Shown piece by piece: positions 5,082 to 10,742 of a DNA stretch of 10,742 nt. Under the pieces are notes generated by a model. It was not told the DNA's origin and searched no databases. It saw only the letters and a program-made list of their open reading frames with translations. Where the stretch lies: the NCBI GenBank assembly GCA_017881985.1, contig JADGQH010000091.1, forward strand, positions 1 through 10,742, written 5' to 3'. Positions within the stretch are counted from its first letter, which is position 1. The number at the start of each line of letters is the position of its first letter. A program made the position numbers and the translations under genes. This DNA is from Chloroflexota bacterium (lineage in GTDB: Bacteria; Chloroflexota; Limnocylindria; Limnocylindrales; CSP1-4).

Positions 5082-5786
5082 ATGACCGACCCAAGCGGCC
5101 ATCCCCTCGCGACCGAACTACCACGCACGACGGTGCGGGGCGCCCACGACGGGCTCGACCGGGCGATCCTCGTGGCCCTGCGCGACATGGGAGCCAGTGC
5201 GCCCGACCGGCTGGCAACGCGCGTCGGGGCGAGCCGGGCCAGCGTCCTCCAGCGGCTGCGCTCGCTCGAGTCGCGCGGAACCGTGATCCGCCAGGCGATC
5301 CGTCACGGCGTCGGCCGGCCGCGCCACCTGTACGACGTGACGGCGGAAGCCCAGCGCAGCCTGCCCGCCAACTACGACGGCCTTGCGACGACGCTCCTCG
5401 AGTCGATTGCCGAGGTGGGCGGCGACCAGCTCGTGGATGCGGTTTTCCAGGCACGCCGCCGGATCCTGGCCGAGCGAATCCGGGCCCGGATCACCGCAGC
5501 ACTGGGGCCGTCCCCAACGCTCGCCGCCCGCGTCCGGGAGCTGGCCGTCATCCAGGACGAGTCGGGCTACCTCTGCCGCGCGACGCCGCTCGACGGGTTC
5601 GATGGGCCCCTGGAGCTGCGCGAGGCGAACTGCGCGATCCTCGGCGCGGCCGCAGGCCACCCCGCCGCCTGCCGGGCCGAGGTCCAGCTGTTCGAAGAGG
5701 TCCTCGACGCCCGGGTCACGCGGGTCTCGCACATCGCCGCGGGCGATCGATCCTGCACCTACCGGATCGAGCCACGCGAAGCCTGA
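5082..5786 (+). CDS. SufR/COG2345-like winged-helix regulator with C-terminal cysteine cluster
   Basis: A 234-residue protein. Residues 25-90 form a winged helix: DRAILVALRDMG, then DRLATRVGASRASVLQRLRSLESRG as helix-turn-helix, and a wing ending GRPRHLYDVT. Residues 95-180 are a helical middle part. The C-terminal region holds C184 and C197 spaced C-x12-C (REANCAIL...HPAACRAE), then H217 and C225 (VSHIAAGDRSC). SufR-type repressors use a C-x12-C pair plus later Cys residues to bind an Fe-S cluster and control Fe-S assembly genes; here the third SufR cysteine region carries His217. Cluster binding is therefore plausible but inferred. No suf genes are in the window, so its targets are unknown. 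The start is the ATG preceded 7 nt upstream by a -10 hexamer, with no RBS. The last codons and the stop lie inside a 16-bp repeat that continues downstream. Confidence 0.82.
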   Translation: MTDPSGHPLATELPRTTVRGAHDGLDRAILVALRDMGASAPDRLATRVGASRASVLQRLRSLESRGTVIRQAIRHGVGRPRHLYDVTAEAQRSLPANYDGLATTLLESIAEVGGDQLVDAVFQARRRILAERIRARITAALGPSPTLAARVRELAVIQDESGYLCRATPLDGFDGPLELREANCAILGAAAGHPAACRAEVQLFEEVLDARVTRVSHIAAGDRSCTYRIEPREA

Positions 5787-5883
5787 GCCGCGAGTCGCGA
5801 GGCGAGAGCGGCGCGAGGCCAGGCCGGCCGCGCCCGAGCCGCGCGAATCCTGAGCCGCGCGAGGCCTGACCCGCGACGCCCGG
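5769..5883. repeat. Degenerate 16-bp repeats between convergent genes
   Basis: Unit GAGCCGCGCGARKCCT: copies at 5769-5784 (inside the 3' end of the SufR-like gene), 5836-5851 and 5852-5867 (perfectly tandem), with diverged copies at 5785 and 5868. The array fills most of the 106 bp between the convergent stops at 5786 and 5893. A unit supplies the last codons of the regulator (EPREA, stop). It may be a slippage expansion; no terminator with a T tract is seen. Confidence 0.6.
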
Positions 5884-5892
5884 CCCGAGGCG

Positions 5893-6948
5893 CTAGGCCT
5901 CTTCCCGCTCCACAACCACGCGGGACGGCGGCTCCAGGCGCGGAAGTGGCACGTCGCTCACGTTGGGCACGAAGGAGGCCTGCATCGCCGTCCGGGCCAC
6001 CTCCTCCTGCTCGTCGAGGCTGAGGATCCCGAGCCGGCCCAGCATCGCGAGCTCGTCCCGGATGTACGTCTTGAGCATCTCCGGGCCGTCCGTGTTGATC
6101 GTGAAACGGATCTGGTTGCGCCGGAACGTGTCGAGGATCCAGCGGAACTCGTCCCAGCTCGATACCACCCGCGTGTTCAGGTTCGATGTCGGGCAGATCT
6201 CCAGCACGATCCCCCGCTCGCGGATCATGGCCATCGTCCGCGGGTCGTAGGCGGCCTTGACGCCGTGGCCGATCCGGTCCGGCTCCAGCTCCTCGATGAC
6301 CTCCGCGATCTCCTCGACGGGCCCTGACTCGCCCGTGTGGACGGTGATCCCCAGGTGGTGCCGCCGGACGCGCTGGAAGAGCCGCCGGTACTCCTTCACC
6401 CGGAAGCCGGAGGACTCCGGCCCGGCGATGTCGATGCCGACGATGCCCCGGTCGCGGCCGCTGATCGCCTTCTCCGCGATGATCTCGTTGAGCTGGTACG
6501 GGAACGCGCGATCGAGGCAGAGGATCAGGCCCGGGCGGATCGGGTACTCGAGGACCGCGCGGTCCATTCCGCGCATCGCCGCCGCGATGATGTGGTCCAG
6601 GTCCTGCTCGCCGCCGCGGTTCCGCTTCATCGGGTTGAAGCGAAGCTCCATGGTGGTGACGTTGTTCTTGCGGTAGGCGCCACCGACCACCTCGTAGACC
6701 GATCGCTCGATCGCGATCGGCGACGACTGGATCAGCTCCGTCCAGCGGAACAGCTCCAGGTAGCCGTCGAAGGAATGGCCGTGCCGGCTGGAGACCGTGA
6801 TCATGTCCCGGAACTCCCAGTAGTCCTTCGTCGGGAGCCGGATCCCCTGGCTGTGGGCGATCCCCCACATGATCGCGGGCGTGACCGCGCCGCCGAGGTG
6901 GCAGTGCAGCTCGGCCAGCGGCACTTTGCGCGACAGCGGGCGAGTCAT
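5893..6948 (-). CDS. Adenosine-deaminase-like metal-dependent hydrolase with altered substrate pocket
   Basis: A 351-residue ADA/ADE-family TIM-barrel protein of normal length. Zinc and catalytic residues by alignment from memory with mouse ADA: H15 and H17 (ELHCHLGG), H204 and E207 (HTGES), H228 (RIGHGV), D287 (NTDGP); CPTSN at 252-256 and IDIAG (172-176) also match. Two substrate contacts differ: the acidic residue after HxH (Asp19 in mouse, binding the ribose 5'-OH) is Gly19, and the second Asp of NTDDP (Asp296, binding the purine) is Gly288. A deaminase or related hydrolase on a purine-like compound other than plain adenosine is plausible; this is inference. The ATG has no Shine-Dalgarno, but TATCCT ends 7 nt upstream, predicting a leaderless transcript. 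It is divergent from the ABC importer operon; co-regulation is possible but not shown. Confidence 0.88.
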   Translation of the reverse strand: MTRPLSRKVPLAELHCHLGGAVTPAIMWGIAHSQGIRLPTKDYWEFRDMITVSSRHGHSFDGYLELFRWTELIQSSPIAIERSVYEVVGGAYRKNNVTTMELRFNPMKRNRGGEQDLDHIIAAAMRGMDRAVLEYPIRPGLILCLDRAFPYQLNEIIAEKAISGRDRGIVGIDIAGPESSGFRVKEYRRLFQRVRRHHLGITVHTGESGPVEEIAEVIEELEPDRIGHGVKAAYDPRTMAMIRERGIVLEICPTSNLNTRVVSSWDEFRWILDTFRRNQIRFTINTDGPEMLKTYIRDELAMLGRLGILSLDEQEEVARTAMQASFVPNVSDVPLPRLEPPSRVVVEREEA

Positions 6949-6955
6949 GGCTCAC

Positions 6956-6961
6956 AGGATA
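6956..6961 (-). promoter_or_regulatory. -10 hexamer giving a predicted leaderless mRNA (deaminase-like gene)
   Basis: TATCCT on the minus strand ends exactly 7 nt before the ATG at 6948. No Shine-Dalgarno and no recognisable -35 are present. Same geometry as at 4417 and 5069, though without the TGn extension. Confidence 0.5.
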
Positions 6962-7018
6962 TCGCGCCGGCGGGCCGGGCCCCCCGAAGGCTGCGGTCGG
7001 GTTGCGGTATGGGACGTG

Positions 7019-7048
7019 TTGCGCACGCGCGCATGCATTCATTACGCT
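7019..7048 (+). promoter_or_regulatory. Candidate promoter of the ABC importer operon
   Basis: TTGCGC (7019-7024) and TACGCT (7043-7048) are separated by 18 bp; the -35 resembles that of the tRNA promoter (TTGCGA). A start near 7055 would leave a leader of about 80 nt with a proper Shine-Dalgarno. The leader has small GC-rich inverted repeats but no riboswitch class that I recognise. Confidence 0.45.
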
Positions 7049-7136
7049 AGCGACTCGGGCGTGCCGCGACGGAATTCGCAGGCAGCCCCGGCGACGCCGC
7101 GTCGATCGCCGATCGTCACTTGAGGAGGAGTGGTTC

Positions 7137-8084
7137 ATGTTCATGATGCGTTCCCGCGCGCTCGCGCTCGCGGGTGCGATGGCCGTCTTCGTGGCCGCGT
7201 GCTCGGGCAGCGCCACGGCGGCCCCGTCGACGGCGCCGGCGCCGAGCGTGGCGCCAAGCGTGGCGCCGAGCGTCGCCGCGTCGCCGAGCGCGGAGGCCAG
7301 CGTCGCCGCGTCGCCGTCCCCGAGCCCGGCCGGCCTGGTCCCGCCCGACCGGATCAAGACGGCGGGCAAGCTGATCTTCTGCAGCGACGTGAGCTACGCG
7401 CCCGAGGAGTTCTTTGCCAAGGACGGCACGACCGCCCAGGGCTCGGATATCGACATCGCCGGCGAGATCGCCCAGAAATGGGGCGTCACCGTCGAGATCG
7501 ACAACACGGGCTTCGACTCGATCATCCTCGCCCTCAACGCCAAGAAGTGCGATCTCGTCATCTCCGGGATGAACGACACGGCCGACCGTCAGAAGCAGGC
7601 CGACTTCGTCGACTACCTGAGTGTCGGCCAGGGTCTCCTTGTCCCGAAGGGCAACCCGAAGGGCATCCACACCCTCGATGACCTGTCGGGGAAGAGCGTC
7701 GCGGTCCAGCTCGGGACCACCAACCTCGATGCATTGACCGCCAAGAACGCCGAGCTGAAGACCGCGGGCAAGCCGGCCATCGACATCCAGGGCTTCAAGG
7801 CGGACACGCAGGCATTTGCCCAGCTCGGCCTCGGCCGCGTTGACGCGTACTCGACCGATTCGCCGGTCGTCGCCTACTACAACAGCCTTCCGGCGAACGC
7901 CGGCAAGTACGAGATCGGCGGCCAGCCGATCGCTCCGGCGGTCATCGGAATTGCCATGCGCAAGGACGACACCGGGATGAAGGCCGCCGTCCAGGCGGCC
8001 ATCGACGCCATGTACGCCGACGGGACGCTCAAGGCGATCGTCGCCAAGTGGGGCATGACCGACGCGGTCGTCTTCCTGAAGTAG
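7137..8084 (+). CDS. Family-3 (polar amino acid) ABC substrate-binding lipoprotein
   Basis: A 315-residue protein. The signal peptide ends in FVAAC with the lipidated Cys at 22, followed by a low-complexity Ala/Pro/Ser/Val tether (23-66) built of APSV and ASPS units. The binding domain (71-315) is the SBP_bac_3 fold: KLIFCSDVSYAPEEFF (78-93), DIDIAGEIAQKWG (104-116), FDSIILALNAKKCDLVISGM (126-145), TADRQKQADF with R151 at the usual alpha-carboxylate-binding position, VQLGTT (190-195) and LGLGRVDAYSTD (230-241), where D241 would contact the alpha-amino group. These are typical of amino-acid binders; side-chain specificity cannot be read. The start is the ATG at 7137, 8 nt after AGGAGG; ATGs at 7143 and 7146 are worse spaced. 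First gene of the importer operon. Cys82 and Cys138 could pair in the mature domain. Confidence 0.95.
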   Translation: MFMMRSRALALAGAMAVFVAACSGSATAAPSTAPAPSVAPSVAPSVAASPSAEASVAASPSPSPAGLVPPDRIKTAGKLIFCSDVSYAPEEFFAKDGTTAQGSDIDIAGEIAQKWGVTVEIDNTGFDSIILALNAKKCDLVISGMNDTADRQKQADFVDYLSVGQGLLVPKGNPKGIHTLDDLSGKSVAVQLGTTNLDALTAKNAELKTAGKPAIDIQGFKADTQAFAQLGLGRVDAYSTDSPVVAYYNSLPANAGKYEIGGQPIAPAVIGIAMRKDDTGMKAAVQAAIDAMYADGTLKAIVAKWGMTDAVVFLK

Positions 8085-8092
8085 GGCATCGC

Positions 8093-8120
8093 GGGGCGGC
8101 CGCCAGCCGGCGGCCGCCCC
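8093..8120 (+). terminator. Strong intercistronic hairpin between binding protein and permease
   Basis: A perfect 12-bp stem (8093-8104 with 8109-8120) closes a 4-nt loop AGCC and begins 9 nt after the binding-protein stop. The 3' side is followed by CTTCATC, not a T run. In periplasmic-type importer operons such hairpins commonly stabilise the upstream mRNA or cause partial termination, so that the binding protein is made in excess; that role is inferred here. Confidence 0.6.
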
Positions 8121-8144
8121 CTTCATCCACCGGGAGAAGCGCGC

Positions 8145-8936
8145 ATGAAGTTCGACCCGGCCGAATTCCTGAACTTCACGTTCACGTGGCGGGACGTGCT
8201 CATCGGCGCGATCATCACGACGCTCCTGATGGCGGTCGTCGCCCAGATCATCGGCGTGCTGCTGGGCCTCATCGCCGCGCTCGCCGGCCGGTCGCGCAAC
8301 CCGCTCGTCAAGGCGATCTCCGTGATCTACGTCTGGTTCTTCCGCGGTACACCCGTGCTGGTCCAGATCTACCTGCTCTACTTCGGCCTGCCGTATCTCC
8401 TCGGGATCGATCCGTTTCCGAAGCAGTACGGCAGCCTCCCCGAGCTCATCGGCGGCGGTTTCGTGGCCGTCACGCTCGCCCTCGGAGTCAACGAGGGCGC
8501 CTACATGAGCGAGATCATCCGGGCGGGCATCCTCTCGGTCGATTCGGGCCAGGCGGAGGCAGCCAAGTCGCTCGGCATGACGCCGCGCAAGACGATGCAG
8601 CGGATCGTCCTGCCGCAGGCATTGCGGGTGATCGTGCCGCCGCTCGGCAACGAGTTCAACAACATGATCAAGACGACGTCCCTCGCGTCGGTGGTCGGCG
8701 TCACGGAGCTGGTGCTCCTGGCCCAGAACCGCTATGGCGCCACATTCCAGCCGTTCGAACCGCTCCTTGGCATCTGCGTCTTCTACCTCGCAATGACGAC
8801 GATCTGGGGCGTCATCCAGGGACGGATCGAACGGAGGCTTGGTGCCGGCACGCGCTCTGAGGACGTGCCCGGCTTCTGGTCGCGGATGACAGGCGCGGGC
8901 CGCGGCCGGCAGGGCGACACCGGAGGCGTCCGGTGA
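8145..8936 (+). CDS. Amino-acid ABC transporter permease (HisM/HisQ type)
   Basis: A 263-residue inner-membrane protein with about five hydrophobic segments (near 17-47, 56-86, 103-120, 182-195, 205-225). The family signature FFRGTPVLVQIYLLYFGLP spans 65-83. The cytoplasmic EAA loop, which docks on the ATPase, is EAAKSLGMTPRKTMQRIVLP (138-157), followed by the conserved PPLGNEFNNMIKTTSL (165-180). Only one permease gene is present, so the channel is probably a homodimer. A hydrophilic Gly/Arg-rich tail of about 30 residues follows the last membrane segment. GGGAG lies 8 nt before the ATG. Its TGA overlaps the GTG start of the ATPase gene by 4 bp (GTGA), indicating translational coupling. Confidence 0.95.
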   Translation: MKFDPAEFLNFTFTWRDVLIGAIITTLLMAVVAQIIGVLLGLIAALAGRSRNPLVKAISVIYVWFFRGTPVLVQIYLLYFGLPYLLGIDPFPKQYGSLPELIGGGFVAVTLALGVNEGAYMSEIIRAGILSVDSGQAEAAKSLGMTPRKTMQRIVLPQALRVIVPPLGNEFNNMIKTTSLASVVGVTELVLLAQNRYGATFQPFEPLLGICVFYLAMTTIWGVIQGRIERRLGAGTRSEDVPGFWSRMTGAGRGRQGDTGGVR

Positions 8937-9775
8937 CGGGCCACGTCCACGGAACCGACGTGGACGTCTCGCGCGACCTCCTTGGCGCCATCGGCGGTGT
9001 TCCGACCCCTCCCACCGACATGGTGGTTGATGCCACCAACGTCGAAAAGTGGTTCGGCAAGCTCCACGTCCTGCGGGACGTGTCCCTGACGGTGAAGCGC
9101 CAGGAGGTCGTCGTCGTCCTCGGGCCGTCGGGCTCCGGCAAGACGACATTCATCCGGTGCGTGAACCACCTCGAGAAGATCCAGAGCGGCCGCATCTTCG
9201 TGAACGGCCACCTGATCGGCTACCGCGACGTCAACGGGAAGCTGGTCGAGGACAAGGAGGCCAACATCGCGAGGCAGCGCCAGGAGATCGGAATGGTCTT
9301 CCAGCGCTTCAACCTCTTCCCCCACAAGACGGCCCTCGAGAACATCATCGAGGCACCGATCCAGGTGCGCGGGACCCCGAAGGACGAGGCGATCGAGATG
9401 GGCCGCGCCCTCCTGACACGGGTCGGCCTCGCCGCGAAGGAGGGGTCGTATCCGTCGCAACTGTCCGGTGGCCAGCAGCAGCGCGTCGCGATCGCCCGGG
9501 CGCTCGCGATGAAGCCGGCGCTCATGCTGTTCGACGAGCCGACCTCCGCCCTCGACCCCGAGATGATCGGCGAGGTCCTCGAGGTCATGAAGGAGCTCGC
9601 CCGGGAGGGCATGACGATGATCGTCGTCACCCACGAGATGGGGTTCGCGAAGGAGGTCGCCGACCGGGTGGTGATGATGGACGACGGAGTCGTCGTCGAG
9701 GAGGGCACGCCCGAGCACTTCTTCAGCAACCCGACACACGAGCGCACGAAGAGCTTCCTCTCCAAGATCCTCTGA
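8933..9775 (+). CDS. Amino-acid ABC transporter ATP-binding protein (GlnQ/HisP type)
   Basis: A 280-residue cytoplasmic ATPase that drives the importer. Motifs: Walker A GPSGSGKTT (64-72), Q-loop MVFQRFNLFP (121-130), ABC signature LSGGQQQR (177-184), Walker B LMLFDEP (197-203) with E202, D-loop SALDP (205-209) and switch histidine VVTHE (H234). The insertion around 95-112 before the Q-loop is usual for the polar amino acid family. The first 30 residues are an unusual polar extension before the conserved VVDATNVEKWFG; the GTG at 8933 is still preferred because GGAGG lies 6 nt upstream and it overlaps the permease stop, whereas the ATG at 9020 has no RBS. Last gene of the operon; convergent with lipA, 53 bp apart. 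Confidence 0.96.
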   Translation: MTGHVHGTDVDVSRDLLGAIGGVPTPPTDMVVDATNVEKWFGKLHVLRDVSLTVKRQEVVVVLGPSGSGKTTFIRCVNHLEKIQSGRIFVNGHLIGYRDVNGKLVEDKEANIARQRQEIGMVFQRFNLFPHKTALENIIEAPIQVRGTPKDEAIEMGRALLTRVGLAAKEGSYPSQLSGGQQQRVAIARALAMKPALMLFDEPTSALDPEMIGEVLEVMKELAREGMTMIVVTHEMGFAKEVADRVVMMDDGVVVEEGTPEHFFSNPTHERTKSFLSKIL

Positions 9776-9818
9776 GGAGGCGGCCTCGTCCGGGCCGGGC
9801 CGCAGCGGGCCGTCAACT

Positions 9819-9844
9819 GGGCGCGCCGTCAGGCGATCGCGCCC
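9819..9844 (-). terminator. Weak hairpin overlapping the lipA stop codon
   Basis: GGGCGCG (9819-9825) pairs with CGCGCCC (9838-9844) around a 12-nt loop that includes the lipA stop. No T tract follows on either strand. Together with a 6-bp GC stem at 9780-9803 it is the only candidate for ending the convergent ABC and lipA transcripts; Rho-dependent termination is as likely. Confidence 0.25.
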
Positions 9845-10742
9845 GGGATCACGCGACCGTCGGCGTCGAGCTCCGCCCGCCGCGTGGCCGCCCGCGACGC
9901 GGCGCCCGGGACCTGGTCGCGGGCGTGGTAGGACGAGCGCACGAGCGGCCCCGACTCCACGTGCCGGAAGCCGAGCGCGAGCGCCTCAACTTTCATCTCC
10001 GCGAACTCCGACGGGTGGTAGTAGCGGACGAGCGGCAGGTGGGCGACCGTCGGCCGCAGGTACTGGCCGATCGTGAGGATGTCGCAGTCGACCGCGCGCA
10101 GGTCCCGGAACGCCTGCGAGAGCTCGGCGCGCTCCTCGCCCAGGCCCACCATGATCGAGCTCTTGGTGTTGGCCGCCCGGCCCAGGTCGGCTGCGTATGC
10201 CTTCGCGCGCTGGAGCACGCCCAGGCTGCGGTCGTAGCGGGCACGCTTCCGGACGGGGGCCTGGAGGCGCTCGACCGTCTCCACGTTGTGGTTGAGGATA
10301 TCGGGCCCCGCCTCCATCACCGTCCGCAGCGGCGTCTCCGCGCCGTTGAAGTCGGGGATGAGCACCTCGACGCCCATCCCGGGGCAGCGATCGCGCAGGC
10401 GCCGGATCGTCTCCGCGAAGACGCCCGCGCCGCCGTCGGGCAGGTCGTCGCGGGCGACCGAGGTGACGACGACGTGCTCGAGGCCCATCGCAGCGACCGC
10501 CTCGGCCACACGGCGCGGCTCGTCGGGGTCGAACCAGGTCGGACGGCCGGTCTTGATTGCGCAGAACCCGCAGGCCCGTGTGCAGGTGTCGCCGAGGATC
10601 ATCACCGTGGCGGTCCGCTGGTCCCAGCACTCCCCGATGTTCGGGCAGCGTGCCTCCTCGCAGACCGTGTTCAGGTTGAGGCCGCGGACGAGGCGGCGCA
10701 GGTCCTGGTACTCGTCACCGGCGCCGATCCGGGCTTTGAGCC
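9829..10742 (-). CDS. lipA: Lipoyl synthase LipA (N-terminus beyond window)
   Basis: About 304 residues are visible, beginning LKARIGAGDEYQDLRRLV; the start lies past the right edge. LipA is a radical SAM enzyme that inserts two sulfurs into the protein-bound octanoyl chain to make lipoate. Visible diagnostics: the auxiliary-cluster motif C-x4-C-x5-C in NTVCEEARCPNIGECW, the radical SAM motif C-x3-C-x2-C in GDTCTRACGFCAIKTG, then VVTSVARDDLPDGGA, NHNVETVERL, SSIMVGLGE, and the C-terminal RSSYHA whose Ser ligates the auxiliary cluster. All cluster ligands are intact. The tail ends about 45 residues after RSSYHA. No partner such as lipB is seen on the visible side. Confidence 0.97.
   Translation of the reverse strand, partial: LKARIGAGDEYQDLRRLVRGLNLNTVCEEARCPNIGECWDQRTATVMILGDTCTRACGFCAIKTGRPTWFDPDEPRRVAEAVAAMGLEHVVVTSVARDDLPDGGAGVFAETIRRLRDRCPGMGVEVLIPDFNGAETPLRTVMEAGPDILNHNVETVERLQAPVRKRARYDRSLGVLQRAKAYAADLGRAANTKSSIMVGLGEERAELSQAFRDLRAVDCDILTIGQYLRPTVAHLPLVRYYHPSEFAEMKVEALALGFRHVESGPLVRSSYHARDQVPGAASRAATRRAELDADGRVIPGAIA

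Noticed and set aside
5769..5883. CRISPR-like array
   Set aside because: Units are 16 bp, degenerate and directly adjacent without unique spacers, and no cas genes are present.
7055..7136. Riboswitch in the leader of the ABC importer operon
   Set aside because: Only short GC-rich inverted repeats are visible; no conserved core of a riboswitch class known to me is present.
7116..9149. Very long (677-codon) minus-strand frame opposite the ABC operon
   Set aside because: It is an antisense shadow of three clearly recognised transporter genes; the composition is Arg/Asp/Gly-rich without any domain.
5893..9775. Deaminase-like gene and ABC importer as one purine-uptake system
   Set aside because: They are divergent, the importer has family-3 amino-acid-binding residues, and no shared operator was found in the 188-bp spacer.

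Overview
This is a GC-rich bacterial window (visibly above 65% GC) of ordinary chromosomal character. There are no transposases, integrases, phage genes or CRISPR arrays. Gene style suggests a Chloroflexota (Limnocylindria-like) or Actinomycetota-like organism: two lipoproteins, one with a long Ala/Ser/Pro/Val linker, GTG starts, and several genes whose -10 element sits directly before the start codon with no Shine-Dalgarno. The phylum is an inference from style, not from a marker-gene comparison.

Left part, minus strand. A tRNA-Glu(CUC) gene has a clear promoter and a terminator. It is followed by a DUF1611/DgcN-family gene that overlaps by 4 bp an enolase-superfamily racemase/epimerase gene cut by the window edge. 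This pair matches the D-glutamate to L-glutamate route through N-acetyl-glutamate (DgcN/DgcA), or murein-peptide epimerisation. Upstream of the tRNA lies about 475 bp without a convincing gene but with several repeats and inverted repeats.

Middle part. A coupled pair on the minus strand encodes a DUF1015 protein and an alpha/beta-hydrolase-fold protein whose nucleophile serine is replaced by glycine. Divergent from it is a small unknown lipoprotein gene, followed by a SufR-like winged-helix regulator with a C-terminal Cys cluster. A convergent adenosine-deaminase-like gene keeps the zinc and catalytic residues but has Gly at two positions that contact substrate in mammalian ADA.

Right part. 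A complete polar-amino-acid ABC importer operon on the plus strand consists of a family-3 binding lipoprotein, an intercistronic 12-bp hairpin, a single HisM-type permease and an ATPase. A convergent lipA (lipoyl synthase) runs off the right edge.

The strongest cross-gene observation is regulatory. Three genes share a TAnnnT hexamer exactly 7 nt before ATG and lack a Shine-Dalgarno, which predicts leaderless transcripts. Two of them share the identical nonamer TGCTAGCCT, and the tRNA promoter has a related extended -10. I see no clear multi-gene novel system. The most unusual proteins are the Ser-less hydrolase coupled to DUF1015 and the divergent deaminase.
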